The translations under genes and the position numbers were made by a program. From Burhinus oedicnemus (Eukaryota; Chordata; Aves; Charadriiformes; Burhinidae): a DNA stretch of 64,000 bases. The stretch covers positions 273,283 through 337,282 of the forward strand of contig VFFE01005895.1 of assembly GCA_008921705.1 (NCBI GenBank). The letters are read 5' to 3'. The notes beneath the pieces are model-generated. The model searched no databases. It worked only from the letters and a program-made list of their open reading frames with translations, and was not told the DNA's origin. How positions within the stretch are numbered: the stretch's first letter is position 1; the number at the start of each line of letters is the position of its first letter. Below, piece by piece: positions 15,101-27,298 of this stretch.

Positions 15101-15560
15101 ACTTCGTTCAGTGTTATTAATATTGTTTACTTGCTAGAGACAAAGCTTTGATCACTTCACTGACTCTTTTTATGAAATTTTGGATACCGATTTCATCAAA
15201 AATCGTGAAATTACTTATGAAAACACCCTCAGTTCTTACAAGCAAACAAACAAAAAAATTCCAGAAAAATACATGCAATTTTTTTTATGTTTTGATTGGC
15301 TCTTCACTGTAATATTTGTGAAGTTATGGGTATTATCTTTTTTTATTGAAGATCCCAGATTATTTTCCAATCACCTTTTTCCCTTTGATCGTTTCACACT
15401 TTATTAAGTTCCCGTGTCCTGAGATATGTAGTAAATGCTCCGTGCAGATGACTTATATAGATTTCATAGATGGATAAAATGAGTCTTAAGGAAACAATAA
15501 CTTTTCCAAAGTCACAAAACAAGGTCAGAGTAAAGCAGCAGAAGTGTGGTGGCTTGCCTC
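3131..15560. other. Long mostly unique stretch, no confirmed gene
   Basis: I see no recognisable gene or mobile element in these 12.4 kb. Open frames are at most about 130 codons. The longest cluster, 11.42-11.95 kb, is open on both strands at once, which points to a locally GC-richer composition rather than a gene. Part of its minus strand has splice-like borders (separate entry). Small perfect hairpins in A/T-rich sequence occur at 3999-4019 and 15,038-15,056. Simple runs occur at 10,243 and 11,164 (A) and 13,619 (T). Confidence 0.55.
11545..11639 (-). other. Possible lysine-rich exon, unconfirmed
   Basis: Read on the minus strand, a pyrimidine tract of about 20 bases ends in CTAG at 11,640-11,641, a good splice-acceptor shape. 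The next 95 bases stay open in one frame and encode a basic, polar peptide beginning PLSKDKPKKKRSKAQ. A possible donor, AGG then GTACCT, follows at 11,544; it fits the consensus only in part. I do not recognise the protein. Against it, both strands are open across this GC-richer patch, no partner exon is seen nearby, and 95 bases is not a whole number of codons. It could easily be chance. Confidence 0.15.
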
Positions 15561-15567
15561 TGTGGAG

Positions 15568-15690
15568 AAGATTGTCACAGTAATTGTTTGACAGATTAAT
15601 CTTTGTCACAAATGATTGTCACACAAATTAATCTAGAGCAGAAAGAATTAATCAGAGATCTGCTCCTTGTGACAAGAATTGTCACTCATG
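15568..15690. repeat. Cluster of TTGTCAC and TTAATC motifs
   Basis: TTGTCAC occurs in direct orientation at 15,572, 15,603, 15,616 and 15,679, and inverted (GTGACAA) at 15,669. TTAATC is interspersed near 15,596, 15,628 and 15,648. Five copies of a 7-base word in about 115 bases is far above chance. The inverted pair at 15,669-15,685 could form a small hairpin. This could be the remnant of a tandem or terminal-repeat structure, or a homeodomain-type binding cluster. The sequence alone does not decide. Confidence 0.5.
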
Positions 15691-16599
15691 CGCCTCAAAA
15701 TGTACTCCTTGCAATAGTAAAATTAGTAAAAATGAGTCTAGGAAACACAACATAAAATTAATTATTGCCAATTTGATGCCAACTTCGTGTCAAACTTTCT
15801 GCTGAGAAGCTGGGAGGAGGGGCATGGCACCGGTAGGAAAAGTTTGGGAGCACAAACCTTCCTTGAGCTAGGAAAAGCTGCTCTGATAGCTCCAAATCCC
15901 AGTTTGTCCCTGCCTCTGGCTGATGAAAGAGTGTTTGTTCAGGTTGAACCAGGTCGTATAAGAGAAGTGTTTATTCCTTGCCTGGTGTGCACTGCGGCGC
16001 TGTGCATGTTTTATTTGGCCAGGGGACTACTGAGGGGGCAGGATTGCTGCTGCCAGCCAGACGCAGTGCTACCCTGGCACGGACCCATGTGCAGATCTCA
16101 CCACATCTCCATCTCTGACCGGGACATATGGCTGTTTGGTTCTTCCCACCCATCGGCTGCTCTGAGTGCTAGAGGGAGGAGGGTCTGTTGGCCTCTTCTG
16201 AGCCCTCTGTGGTGTATCCCATTTCCTTCCTGACACCTCCTCCTCTCAAAGCATAAGCAAGAAGGGAGATACTTGGGTTTTTTGGACTAAGAACTAAAAA
16301 CTTTAAAACTCCCTCATATGTACCAATTTGAGCTATGATTCTTGATCCCTTCACTTCTAGTGGAGATAAGAAGACAGAATGAATGGCTAATGCTCCCTCC
16401 TTGAGGAATCTCACAGAAGAGTATCTAAGATGAGAATTAGAGCTTCAAATTCCAGATCTTACCCACCCTTAAGCAAAACCCTGCAAATCTTACTCTGGCA
16501 ACGTTTCCTTCCGGATATCTGTGGATTTAGCTGATTAAGGGCCGATAATTAACTAGAAGAGACTGAAAGGTCCTTGAGGTCTCCTGCTACCCCAAGTAG
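15691..16599. other. Unique DNA, no gene seen
   Basis: A 148-codon open frame at 15,787-16,233 would need a GTG start, has no recognisable domain and overlaps open frames on the other strand. I treat it as chance. No repeat or RNA gene is visible. Confidence 0.5.
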
Positions 16600-18060
16600 C
16601 CACATTAGAAGATTCCCTGGGCATGCACATCATGCTTCTTCATGAAGGGGTTGCATTGCCTGTGCCTGTGTTACCTGGTCCTCTGCTTCAAGGAGTTTCC
16701 CTTGCAGGGAATGCCTTTTTTGCCAAGAACAGCAGGCAGAGATCTTTTGCAAGTCTCTTCAGCATCTTACGATCTTTGAACCTTACTCATCTCCAGCCTG
16801 AATTTTCATGTCCCCTTTGTACCTCTTTCTTCTTTGGTCAGCAAGGTCTTTCTGATTAGATCGTCTTATCCCATCAATATTTATCATGAGTGACGATATA
16901 GAGTATGAGCGACTGGGTTTGTGTCATACTCCAGGTATAATCCTCTTTGATTTACCATTCTCATCTGTCCCTGCCCACTGGAAATATCATTCCTGATACA
17001 TCCCACAATTGCATCAACCTTTGTGTGGCTGAATCATGTTGATGACTCATGGCCATACTGTGAATGATTATTTCCAGTCTGGGCTTTCTCTTCTCCTTGC
17101 GTTATCACAGTTCAGCCCGCAGCTTACAGCAAATCTTTTTATTAGTCTCTCTGTGTCTGACCTGGCACTTCAGGCTGTTAAATTTAATCTGATTTTTATT
17201 GCTTCATTGCTGAAGATTATCAGGTTCCTCCTGTGTGATATTCTAACCTTCCTCTCTATTAACATTGTCTTCCAAATTTGTGTGATTAACTGTTTTTATT
17301 AGTTGGTTTTGTGCCATGGTATTGAGAACTACTGACATAATGGCTGATCCTGGACATATTCCATTTAGAACCTGCCTTTTCCTGGCTTCATCTTCTTTCA
17401 GCGTTAGCTGTTGTTGCCTACCCTGGAGCCAGAACTTTTCCTAAAACTAATTGTAATAATCCCCCTTGTCTTTGCCTTAAGCATTAATAGTTTGTCCTTG
17501 GAATGTATGTGAGGCTTAGCAGAAGGTCAGGTGGTTGTGTTTATCACATTCTTTCATCTAAACATAGACCAGTATCTCACAGAAAGATACCAAGTTTATC
17601 TGTCAAAATCTGTTGCTGTAAATTCAGGTTGTGTTGTACCCTATTTTCTGCTTATCTCAATTTTGTTAGGTAGTCTTTCTTTTGAAATTTGTTCCAACAC
17701 CTTGCATACACTGGAAACCGGGCTAATAGTCTTGTAACTGCACAGGTCATTTTTCTCATTTCAAAATACAAGCGCTGTGTTTGCTAATTTCAGATGCTAA
17801 TGCACTAGCCACAGATGAATAGGTTCATTTAGAAGAGCTTTGCCCCAGGACTTGTGATTTCACATACTAGTACTTCCTGGCTGAAGATTAACCTGCTCCA
17901 AAAGTTTCAGCACACTGAACTTAGATATTTTTTTCATCTTTGCCTTCTGGAATTTTCCTTTTTGAATATTCATTCCTATTAAGCCTTCTCTCATCTTTCT
18001 CATTATTAAAGACAAGGGTAAATAAGCCATATAAATAAGCCTAGTTATCTTCTGTCTCAA
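16600..18060 (-). mobile_element. Ancient CR1/L3-like LINE remnant, antisense
   Basis: The plus strand reads like the reverse complement of an old amniote CR1-type ORF2. Collinear landmarks are CCCACAATTGCATCAACC then GGCTGAATCATGTTGATGAC (about 17,004-17,046), ATTGAGAACTACTGACATAA (about 17,321), CTGTTGCTGTAAATTCAGG (about 17,609), GAAACCGGGCTAATAGTC (about 17,713) and GCTGTGTTTGCTAATTTCAG (about 17,773). These follow the order of the reverse-transcriptase and C-terminal region in CR1 elements of crocodilians, turtles and birds. The element runs right to left, with its 3' side near 16.6 kb. It is heavily mutated, with no usable frame, and is much older than the other CR1 copies in the window. 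Both borders are uncertain by 100 bases or more. Confidence 0.65.
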
Positions 18061-18741
18061 GCATGTGCTTTCTATATGGATCCTCCCAGCTTTAGTCTTT
18101 TACTTTTTCCATAGGCTGATCTAACAGTAGATTTTTATTGCTACAATTTTAGATTTATAGCCATAAAAATCTAGATATTTATCTTAGACTTTAGCAAAAT
18201 TTTCATGTAGAACTTATGTCCTCCTGTATGACCTAGTCCACAAAGCTTTAGGCAAATATCAGTGTCATCAAGATCTATCAGGGTGCATCTGTACTGATCC
18301 ACCTTGAATGGACCAGTAAAGCTTATTTCTTGATTCACTTAATATTTCTCCTAAATCCTGTATGTTGATGTGTTTGCATTTTTGTTCTGATCAGATCTCA
18401 GTTTTTAATCAACTGTTCAGGAGAAAAACCCATTTTCTTCCATTTAATTAATTCTGTAATCTTAAATTGTTCCTTATCATTTAGTTCAGCTTAATTTTTT
18501 CTTACCCATTAACAGATACAGATCTAAGTTTGTAATGTTGGTTTGCATAACAGATGTCATTATGCAGTCAAATGTATCTCTGCATCTGGACACTTTCCCC
18601 CTGAGGTGAACAACATTTTGACAGTTTTTAGTGCCAGATGTTGTGTCCAATCTGGTTAAACTGGAGTCCTCTTTTCTGTATAGTGTTGTTATTCCTTTAA
18701 AAGTTCCTTGAAAGCTGGTAGGGAAAATTTTCAATGACCAA

Positions 18742-19038
18742 TTTTTGTCAGAAAATTCTGATTTAGCAAAAGCAACTTCGTTCAGCAAAGAAGGTCAATA
18801 TCTATTAATTTCCCCTTTGAAAAAAGATTTTACATAGTCCCAATGTCAGATATTTCTGACATAAAAAAGAAAAAAAATCCAGAAGACTTATTTTTGTCAG
18901 AAGTTCAACTAATTACAATAATGATATAAGTAATAATTATAAAGTCAATTTTATCTGAAAAATAATGTCATGAATTCTCAAATTTTTGTCAGGGCTCTTC
19001 TTTATTTTGACTTATTTTTTAATGTCAGTTTCTGACAG
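18742..19038. repeat. Repeated TTTTTGTCAG words in A/T-rich DNA
   Basis: The exact 10-mer TTTTTGTCAG appears at 18,742, 18,891 and 18,983. Shorter TGTCAG words lie at 18,844 and 19,023, and inverted CTGACA words at 18,856 and 19,032. The spacing is irregular, so this is not a simple tandem array. It may be a decayed old transposon with internal repeats. I cannot assign a family. Confidence 0.4.
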
Positions 19039-21429
19039 AACAGAGAAAATGTTTCCAACGCAGTCCTCTTTCCTAAGAAAAAGACATCCTCATATTTATG
19101 CAGAAACCTCCTCAAGATCCCTCTACTCAAGCTCGTACAAAGAGTCAGAAGCATTTTGGACAAGCACCATGCAATCCTCTCTGTGGATCCCGAACTGCAA
19201 CGGTGCTGCCTTGCTGATGATACTAGTGCAGTCTTCTGTTGTAGGCTGCTACGGAAAGTGGCCTGGATATTGTAACCTGTCATTTCTGTATATGCCTGAC
19301 ACCTGCTGAGCCCCTCCCAAGGGCCATTTTGTAACCAAAGCCATAAGAAATCTGCATTTTATAGTTAAATCTTCCCAGAATTTACTCAGTTTCAACCAAT
19401 AATAGCAGGTAGCTTCTCTCTAAAAGGGTTTTTGGTGCCACCACTTTAGTCCTATTACTGAAGGACAAATTGAAGTAGTCCTTTGGATCTGCTTAGAAAA
19501 GGTAAACAAATAGGAAAAGTAAATAAACTGCTCACAGTAAACGTCAAGATGCTGAAGACAGGTGGATACAGGCACACATTAAGGCAAGACTGGATGAAAG
19601 AATAACCTGCAGTTTTAGTGGAGAGACTAAAATGATGGGGTTTTTATTCCTGTATCATACAAATGTTTAGAAGGAAAAATTCTTTCAAGCTCAGTCTCTC
19701 CCCCAGAGCTTGCTGACTTTTTCTTGTCCTTTTCTTTGCTCTTGTACAGCTCAGTGCCCAGCTCTCTAGGAAGATGGCATATACCATATGACAGCTGTGA
19801 ACTGGATGTTTCTGACAGGTACTGTCACAGGGACTTACCATGCAGCCTCATGACATACATCAGAGCACTGTGGATAACTAAGCATGATTAATATATAATG
19901 AAATAATGAAAACATAGTGGCTTTCAGCAGGATCTTTATCCCAAAGGAGCCTTGATGTGCTGTAGGTGTGTAGAGACAAATGCAGGAGTCTCATCCCTAT
20001 TTCTGAATGAGGAATGCTAAAGTGGTGAGCGGCAAACTGAAATACAAAAAAGCTACTTAGGCTAGTAATTAATGTAATTACTGCATCTGCTCAAAACTGC
20101 AGAATTACTTGACACTGGGCAGAGTGTCATTGCTGTGAAAAAAATTTACCTAGAGCACTGGAGCTGACTTTGGCAGACAGCCTCCAAGGACTGGAGATGA
20201 CACCAAACACTCAGGATGGGAGCTTCCTGCTTCACTTGAGCAAATCTACCTTTAGCACTCAGTGTTTTCCTGATGTCCAACATGCCAACCAGTCCAGGCC
20301 AGGTTCAGAGGGAAACATGCATTTTGTTTTCACCAAGCCTCCTTGCCTCTCCTTTATTTCCTTTACTCATTTTGACTCTGCTGGTGACACGGGAAATTTG
20401 AGTTGCTGTCATTTTCTTCCATCAGGCTAGACACTGGTCCCTCCACCCAACTCTCTCCAAAATGCATGGTCAGAGCAACAAAAAAGCAGTTTTGTGTTGT
20501 ACAGTGCTGGGATCTCACCCTTAAACTGCAGTCAGGTCTGCACTAATACCCTCATTTCAAGAGGAAGGAGCATATTGTAGACATTAAGTAAACTGGCAGG
20601 TAGGCGCATGTTAAAGACAGCAAATTCCCAAATATGGTCCATAGACACCACAGAGAAGAGTTTTGGCTGGACTGTGTCACATTAGGACATCAGTTCAGTT
20701 ACTGGATTAGAGACAGTGTTTTTACTGGGTCAGTCAGGTCTCAGTGGCTCCCTTCCAAATGGAGACCAGCAGGGCTGCTTTTGATTAGTTCAGGGTGATG
20801 GTGAGATAACAGCCCAGAGTAGTACGGCAGTAGTAATACAAACAGAATGATTACAAAAAATGTGTAATTATAGTGCATGTGCTCTTGAGAATTGTAGCAG
20901 AGGAACTATACGACTCATTGCTATCTCCTATTTGAGTGTGAAGTTGCCCCCCATAGGTTGGCTGATGGCATGGTTTGATGGGGGAAGAAAGTGTTTCAGA
21001 GCCCAAATGAGTCCAACTGTAATTTCACTGACTTGCTGTCGGCATCTCTGTCACACATAGTCCCTCAGTTCCAGTTCTGCTCCTGACAACTGAATCCTCA
21101 GAGCACTTAACGTAATTAATGGAGGAATGGCCTCATTAGTGAAGTGACTTGATCTTTTCCAACCCAATTCTCCCTTTCTTTACACTTTGACCTTTGTGCA
21201 TTGCCTCCGTGTTTGCATGTGTGAAGGCAAGACTGTTGTCCCTTATATTTAACTCATTGGGTGAGGCATCAGTAGCTTGTGCTAAATGAAGGAATTCAAA
21301 GGCTAAATGCAGTTGTGGAGCTAAGGATGTGATTTGCCATGGTTGCACGCATGCTGTGTGCAGTTTCTGCTATTCACACTACTGCCCTAAAACTCTCCAT
21401 TACCATATGCATAGGGATTTATCTCGCCT

Positions 21430-21930
21430 AACTTCAGACATCCAAAACCCATCTAAACCAGTCGTTTAGTCTCCCTCTCCAGCTGTTGAGAGAACAGGTA
21501 TCTTCTGATGGCAATTCATCCCATTCATCTCTGGGCACAATTCAGTTCTTTAGACACAGGGATCTGGTGCAATTTGAAACTTCCTAGAGTACCTCTGAGT
21601 ATCCAGTTGACGCTCCAGTAGGGTACCGGTCTTATGTGGTATCTGCCAGCCCTGTGAGGATGTAGGCTTACTCTGGGTCATCTCAAGTAGCACCAGGTGA
21701 CTGTGTTCATACCCCTGACTCATGCCTCAGACACCTTTTCTACCAAGGGATTACTCCTACATCAGAGATGTCTTTTTGCCTTCATTGACTGAAGGGACTA
21801 TGGGGATGAGGTACACCGTATCTGCATAGGGCTGGTAGGTCTGATGTTACAGATGTATCACATTCCCTAGAAGTGGCTGCAGGAGGTCAGGCAGGATACC
21901 TTAGGGTGTCTAACACAGCATTTATATCTA
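21430..21930. repeat. Second copy of the unnamed ancient repeat
   Basis: CTAGAGTACC at 21,584 and GGGTCATCTCAAGTAGCACC at 21,675 match blocks at 2964 and 3072 in the same order. The spacing is similar, 91 bases here and 108 there. Between them the two regions share only scattered words, so the divergence is high. There is no coding potential. Borders are guesses. Confidence 0.4.
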
Positions 21931-24900
21931 TATGTAGGGAAATGAATCATGCCACAGATGATTACCTGAGCCTAAACACTGCACTGTTAATTGTTTAAAG
22001 TTAAGCAAGGTAAAGCCAACCCTAAAATTCCCCTGCCTTCACCTTGGGAGTTTTGCCCTTTCCAGCTCAGGTTGATTGGCCAATGTTTCAAGCCCTATGG
22101 TTTATATCTGCCAAGAACCATATTTATTCTGCTGCAATGCCTTCTAGACAGACCACAGGGGCTTTATATTGCCACTTGGGTCTTGTTTCCACTGCTTTCA
22201 GCTTAACTCACACTTCAGAGGGGGAAACTGGGTTATTAATGACTTCTTGTTTGCACCGAGCTCTTTGCAGTGGTGCTGGACTGCTACCTGAACTGCATGG
22301 TATGACTTGAGTCCCACAGCAGTTGCCTGCATTGCAGACACATCCACTGAGATTTCCTGTGACATGAGAATGAATGTAAATGTGCTTGACTCATGTTAGT
22401 AATAATTTTTAAAATGCCGGCTTTGTACAGTGAAATGTTATTGATGTGCTGAAACGAAAACACAATTATTCTGTACTGGTTGCTATCAAATACAGTTTGT
22501 GTATTCCTGGAAAAAGCAGATGGGATGTGGAAATGGGATATTTCCCAGATAAAGAATGAAGGGAAACAAGCTCAAAGATCTTTCTCACTCCCTGCCCACC
22601 CCCACTCGCTGCCCACATGTTCTCCCTCTCCCGTTAATTTTGTCTTCTGCTGGTAACTCTGAGATTATATTTCCCACTGGACTAAATGCAACTCATTGAG
22701 TCACACTCATTGTCTCTCACCAACTCTACTAGCCACATGTTGGCCTAATATATGTATTAGCAAGATCATAGTCTACATTATGCATACTACTGTGCACACA
22801 GTATGAACCACATTACTAGTAGGGAATGCCACTGAAGCATAATAAAACGGGTTTGAACTTTACTCCAAACTTTCATTGAACTTCTGTGGAGACTCCTATT
22901 TGTGTGTTCAAAGACAAAGAAGAAGCCCCAAAAGATGCAACTTCTTAGAATACAGGAACCAAAATACTGTTGTTTAAACCCAGACAGGTCTTTAGAGTGG
23001 ATGTGAGAGTCTTACTGGTTTTCTTTACCCTATATAGTAATGATGGTTTCTAAGGGGAGGAGTTAGCTTCTTGGTACTGGATATGATTGAGAAGTTTATT
23101 CCTGGAATAAACTCTTGGAAGTCTATATTCTTGGAGTAAATTCGCAGCCAGTTCTTAAAAGAAAGAATTTAACCAAATTACCCCTATAATATTTTAACTC
23201 CCAGAGATTTATGAAACTAAGTGCACTCCAGCCAGGCCTCGGTATGTTGTGGGTTTTTTTACCATCAGAAATCTTCAGCACAGAAAGAATCACTACCAAT
23301 GCTCAAAAGTAAGTATATGCCAACTCTTTCATTTCTACATCACTAGCCATTCATAAGCTACATGGGAGTGTGAAACCATGCAGGGCACTGTAAAGACCAG
23401 CTGAGTCATCCTAACCACAATCAAGTGTGGGGAAGGTCAGTGTTCATGTTTCACACTTGCTGTGTAGGATAAGAGCAAGAGCATGTTCTCCATGAGCAAT
23501 ACAAAGAGAGTGGGCATGAGCAGTGGCACAGATCTGTGAGGTGGATAAGGGGCTTAGAGAGGTGGTGTAGTCCCTCCATGAGCACTGCCTCTTGTGGGAT
23601 GGGGACACATACACACGCTCCAAAGCTGTTGTATCGAGCTTTTGAAAAACTTTCACACCCCTTTGCACACCCTTGTCTTTGGGCAAGAGGAGAACTTTGA
23701 AATATCATGGGCCAGATTTGCTGTAGGAAAATATCCAAATGCAGCAAACGGCAATTTATTTTTAGCCCAATTTCCTTGGAAAGCATGGCGTACATGCCTT
23801 TTCCTGCGTAATATGTTTTGTAGGAATTGGCTAATTTCAGCCACATGGGAAAGAGAGCAGTGGAGTTCCTAAGGATATTAAATTTCCCCATATCTCATGA
23901 AAATAGGCAGCTAAGTGAAGGGGTACTTATAAGGATTTCAGGAAGAGAAGGACTGCTGGCTGAGTTCAGCTCTGATTAAAAACCAGAACATCCACACAGG
24001 AATACTTTCCTCAAAACGTAAATCCTCAATAAGCTCAGTTTTAATTTGTTCTGCTGCTCACAGGACTGCGTGTTTTGCTCTGGTTGTGCAAGCCTTATCT
24101 CACTTCCCTCAGCTTCTTCCTTTCTTTACCTATCTGCCCTTCCTCTGCAAGGGAATGGGGGCCTGCTCTTTATTTTGCTTAGGCTCCACGTCGGAAGTAT
24201 GGCATGTGAATAGGAGCTACACATGCCCTGGGGCAGGACAGCTAGAGCACCAGTGATGAGGGAGAGTGTCAGGAGCTGCTAGAAAGCTCTAAGTTTGGGA
24301 ATTTCATAGTGACAGGCCTCAGGGAGATGGGATGTGGGTATCTCCGGACATGGATGAGCAGCAGCAGGGAGCAAAGGCAGGTGGTATTGACACGTGGCAC
24401 GTGCTTGGAGACAATCTGTAAGCAGCAAAGTGATCCAGGTGTAGCATGAAGCAAATGGTACTTCCCCAGTATTAACAAAAAATAGCAGAGCATGTGTAAG
24501 CCCAGAGAGCCGAGGTGAGCGTTTAGGAAAGCAGCTCTGCCAGGCCAAGGCAGCAGTACTCCTGCGGCTTTGAGCAAACACCAACGTTGCAAAAGACCAA
24601 TGTGCAATGACTTATTTGTTGAACGAACCTAATCAAGCCACAACTGCAAGGATAAGAATGACACTTCTATCAGTTTGTAGCAGTCCTTTTTCCCACCCAC
24701 GGTTTCGGTGATCACAATGACTAGACCTGTATTTAAATTGCTGTACCTGCTGGGGAGTCAGGAGAGATTAACATACTGTTGGAGTTCATTTTCTAGGTCT
24801 TTTTCTTCCAATACGCTTTAAAAGCTGCTGCTTTCTTCAAATGTTAGAAAAGTACAAAGGAACAATTTCAAAGTTTGTACTTCGTTATTTTTTATGGCCT

Positions 24901-26479
24901 TATAATTGTTTTATTTACATGTTCACCAATCACAGAAAACACAGTTGTACCAAATTTGTTGTGCCAGAGTTTTACCCGCTGAGTTTCAAAGACAGATAGC
25001 ACCTGGCCACAGGCCCCTATTGCTTTGAGCACCTCTGACTACCAGCTCACAACAACTATCAAGTTGAAAAAAAAGCAAATCTTACAGCTTGTTTTGTCTG
25101 CAGCTTTCCAAGCATCCAGTTATTCATACTCTTCTTTTCATTTGAAGGGCTCTACAGTGAATCTCCTGTGGCTCTCCTGAACTTCAGCCAGAACTTCAGC
25201 CTCTCCTGAACTTATCCATTTCCCGTTAAGTTTTGATGCCATCCCCTCTGCAGACTTCTCATTTTCACAGGAGGAACTCGTGCTCTTCCAGCTTGGATGA
25301 AAAAAAATGAACTTGGCTTGTCCTGCAGATGCCATAAGGCACCACACATCTTTGGCTTTTGTGAGATGTTGGTTATCCATCAAACCTGAAAGCTTTCAAG
25401 GGCAAGGTGGAGGCAAAGAGGAGTTCTACCTCCCAAAGAGTATTTCTGATACTCTTAAGACCTCTCCCTGGTGCTCATGTTAACCTTCCCACCTTGATAA
25501 GAAAGTTTTTAAATGAAACTATTTGAAGGTTATGTTTTATTGGTTCTCTGGCCAAGGCATCAGCTTTGTTCCTGAAGGAAATGACCCTAAGTACTTGTAG
25601 GCCTGCATGCCTTCCAGAAATGCTGCTGGTTCTTCTTTTATTCTTTGGCTGGTAAGGTGTGATAATATCTCAGACTGATCAATACCAGCTGCAAAAAACT
25701 TCTGTTTTGGGCCTTTGGGCATATGAGTTTTGCACAACTTGCTTGAACAAAAGCCTGTAAGATGTAAGAAAGAGAGGTTAGATTTGCAATGAATGCACAT
25801 TAAGATATAATCATTACAAAGTGGTATCTTGAAAGGTCTTGGTCTACACTGCAGCTTTAGCGAAGCACTCTGTGCTCTGAGGGAATGTACCACCATTGTG
25901 CTAAAGGTACCCACTGCTTCATTTACTTACAACTTCACTAATGAAAACAACGAAAGAAGTCTACAAAAACATTTTACTGAAATGTCTGAAAATATTCTTC
26001 CACCAGGGAGAGTGGAAAGGCTCCTTGTAAATAAAAGAGAGCCGGAAGGCTTATGTATACCTGCCTGGGCCTGTTCATTGTGTCATTCATTTTTCTGGCA
26101 CAAAGGTTTTCCTGTTAGGTCACTTATGTGTCCCCAGAAGCCCCACCAACTGCTTGTGCACCAATAACCACTTTCAGATGAGCTTATTTAAAAAAAGGTC
26201 TACTTTGATCCTTAATTTCATGGGTATTAAAAGCTTAAAAAAAAAGTCTGCTAAAATTGAATGATGTTGCTGAGGGACAAGTGTATACAGATAACTTATG
26301 TGGGTTGTTTTTAGTTCTTTTCCTTCAGTCTCATACTTGCCCTGGTGATAGGGGAGTCATCTGTCATCTCTTCTTTTCCCATGGTAATCCATAGGCTCTT
26401 CTTTCTCTATTCTATGTTCTATGGGAACTAAAATGAGAGCCGAAAGTCGTGTTTATCTTCTCCAAAGCAGCCATTGAAC

Positions 26480-27298
26480 TGGGTGAGAAGACAGAGTTTG
26501 CTGATGATACAAAACTGGAAGGAGTGGCTGACACACAATAAGTCTGTGCTGCCATACAGTGAGACCTGGACAGGCTGAAGAGCTGGGTGGAGAGGAACTT
26601 AATGAAATTCAACAAGGACAAGTGTAGCGGCCTGCACCTAGGGAGGAATAACCCCATGCACTGGTACAGGTTAGGGGCTGAGCTGCTGGAAAGCAACTCT
26701 GCAGAAAGGGACCTGGGAGTCCTGGTGTTGACAAGTTGACCATAAGCCAGCAATGTGTCTTTGTGGCCAAGAGGGCCAATGGTCTCCTGGGGTGCAATAA
26801 AAAGAGTGTGGCCAGCAGGTCAAGGGAGGTCATCCTCCCCCTCTACTCTGCCCTGGTGAGGCCGCACCTGGAGTCCTGTGTCCAGTTCTGGGCTCCCCAG
26901 TTCAAGAAGGACAGGGAACTGCTGGAGACAGTTCAGCAGAGGCTACAAAGGTGATCAAGGGAATGGAGCACCTCTCTTATGAGGCAAGGCTGAGAGAACT
27001 GGGTCTTTTTAGTCTGGAGAAGAGAAGACTGAGAGGGGATCTTCTCAATGCTTATAAATATCTAAAGGGCAGGTGTCAAGAAGATGGGGCCAGACTCTTT
27101 TCAGTGGTGCCCAGCAACAGGACACAAGCTGAAACTCAGGAAATTCTGTCTCAACATAAGGAAAAACTGGAGATATTCAAAACCCACCTGGATGCATTCC
27201 TGTCCAACCTTCTCTAGGTGAAGCTGCTTTGTCAGGAGGGTTGGGCTAGATGATCTCTGAAGGTCCCTTCCAACCCCTACCATTCTGTGATTTTGTGA
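26480..27298 (+). mobile_element. CR1 LINE, 5'-truncated, with ORF2 C-terminal remnant
   Basis: The copy starts inside the reverse-transcriptase domain and runs to the CR1 3' end. The motif FADDTKL is intact at about 26,498-26,518. It is followed by the usual CR1 C-terminal blocks: [20 protein letters not shown] at about 26,818, then [20 protein letters not shown] at about 26,979. The 3' UTR ends in GATGATCTCTGAAGGTCCC and a GATTTTGTG tail near 27,298. Stops and frameshifts break the frame: a stop follows soon after FADD, and the C-terminal part is split between frames at about 26,736-26,954 and 26,951-27,217. It cannot make active enzyme. The missing 5' part is typical of target-primed reverse transcription that stopped early. 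Confidence 0.93.

Larger units (their letters stand above)
18061..26479. other. Mostly unique DNA, no confirmed gene
   Basis: No recognisable gene is seen. The longest open frame (146 codons, minus strand, 23,451-23,891) shows no familiar motif and is crossed by frames on both strands. A repeated TTTTTGTCAG word is present at 18,742-18,992, and an old dispersed repeat at 21.43-21.93 kb; both have their own entries. A small local duplication of CTCTCCTGAACTT occurs near 25,173-25,213. Confidence 0.55.

Noticed and set aside
15787..16233. 148-codon plus-strand open frame
   Set aside because: Needs a GTG start, has no recognisable domain and shares the interval with open frames on the other strand.
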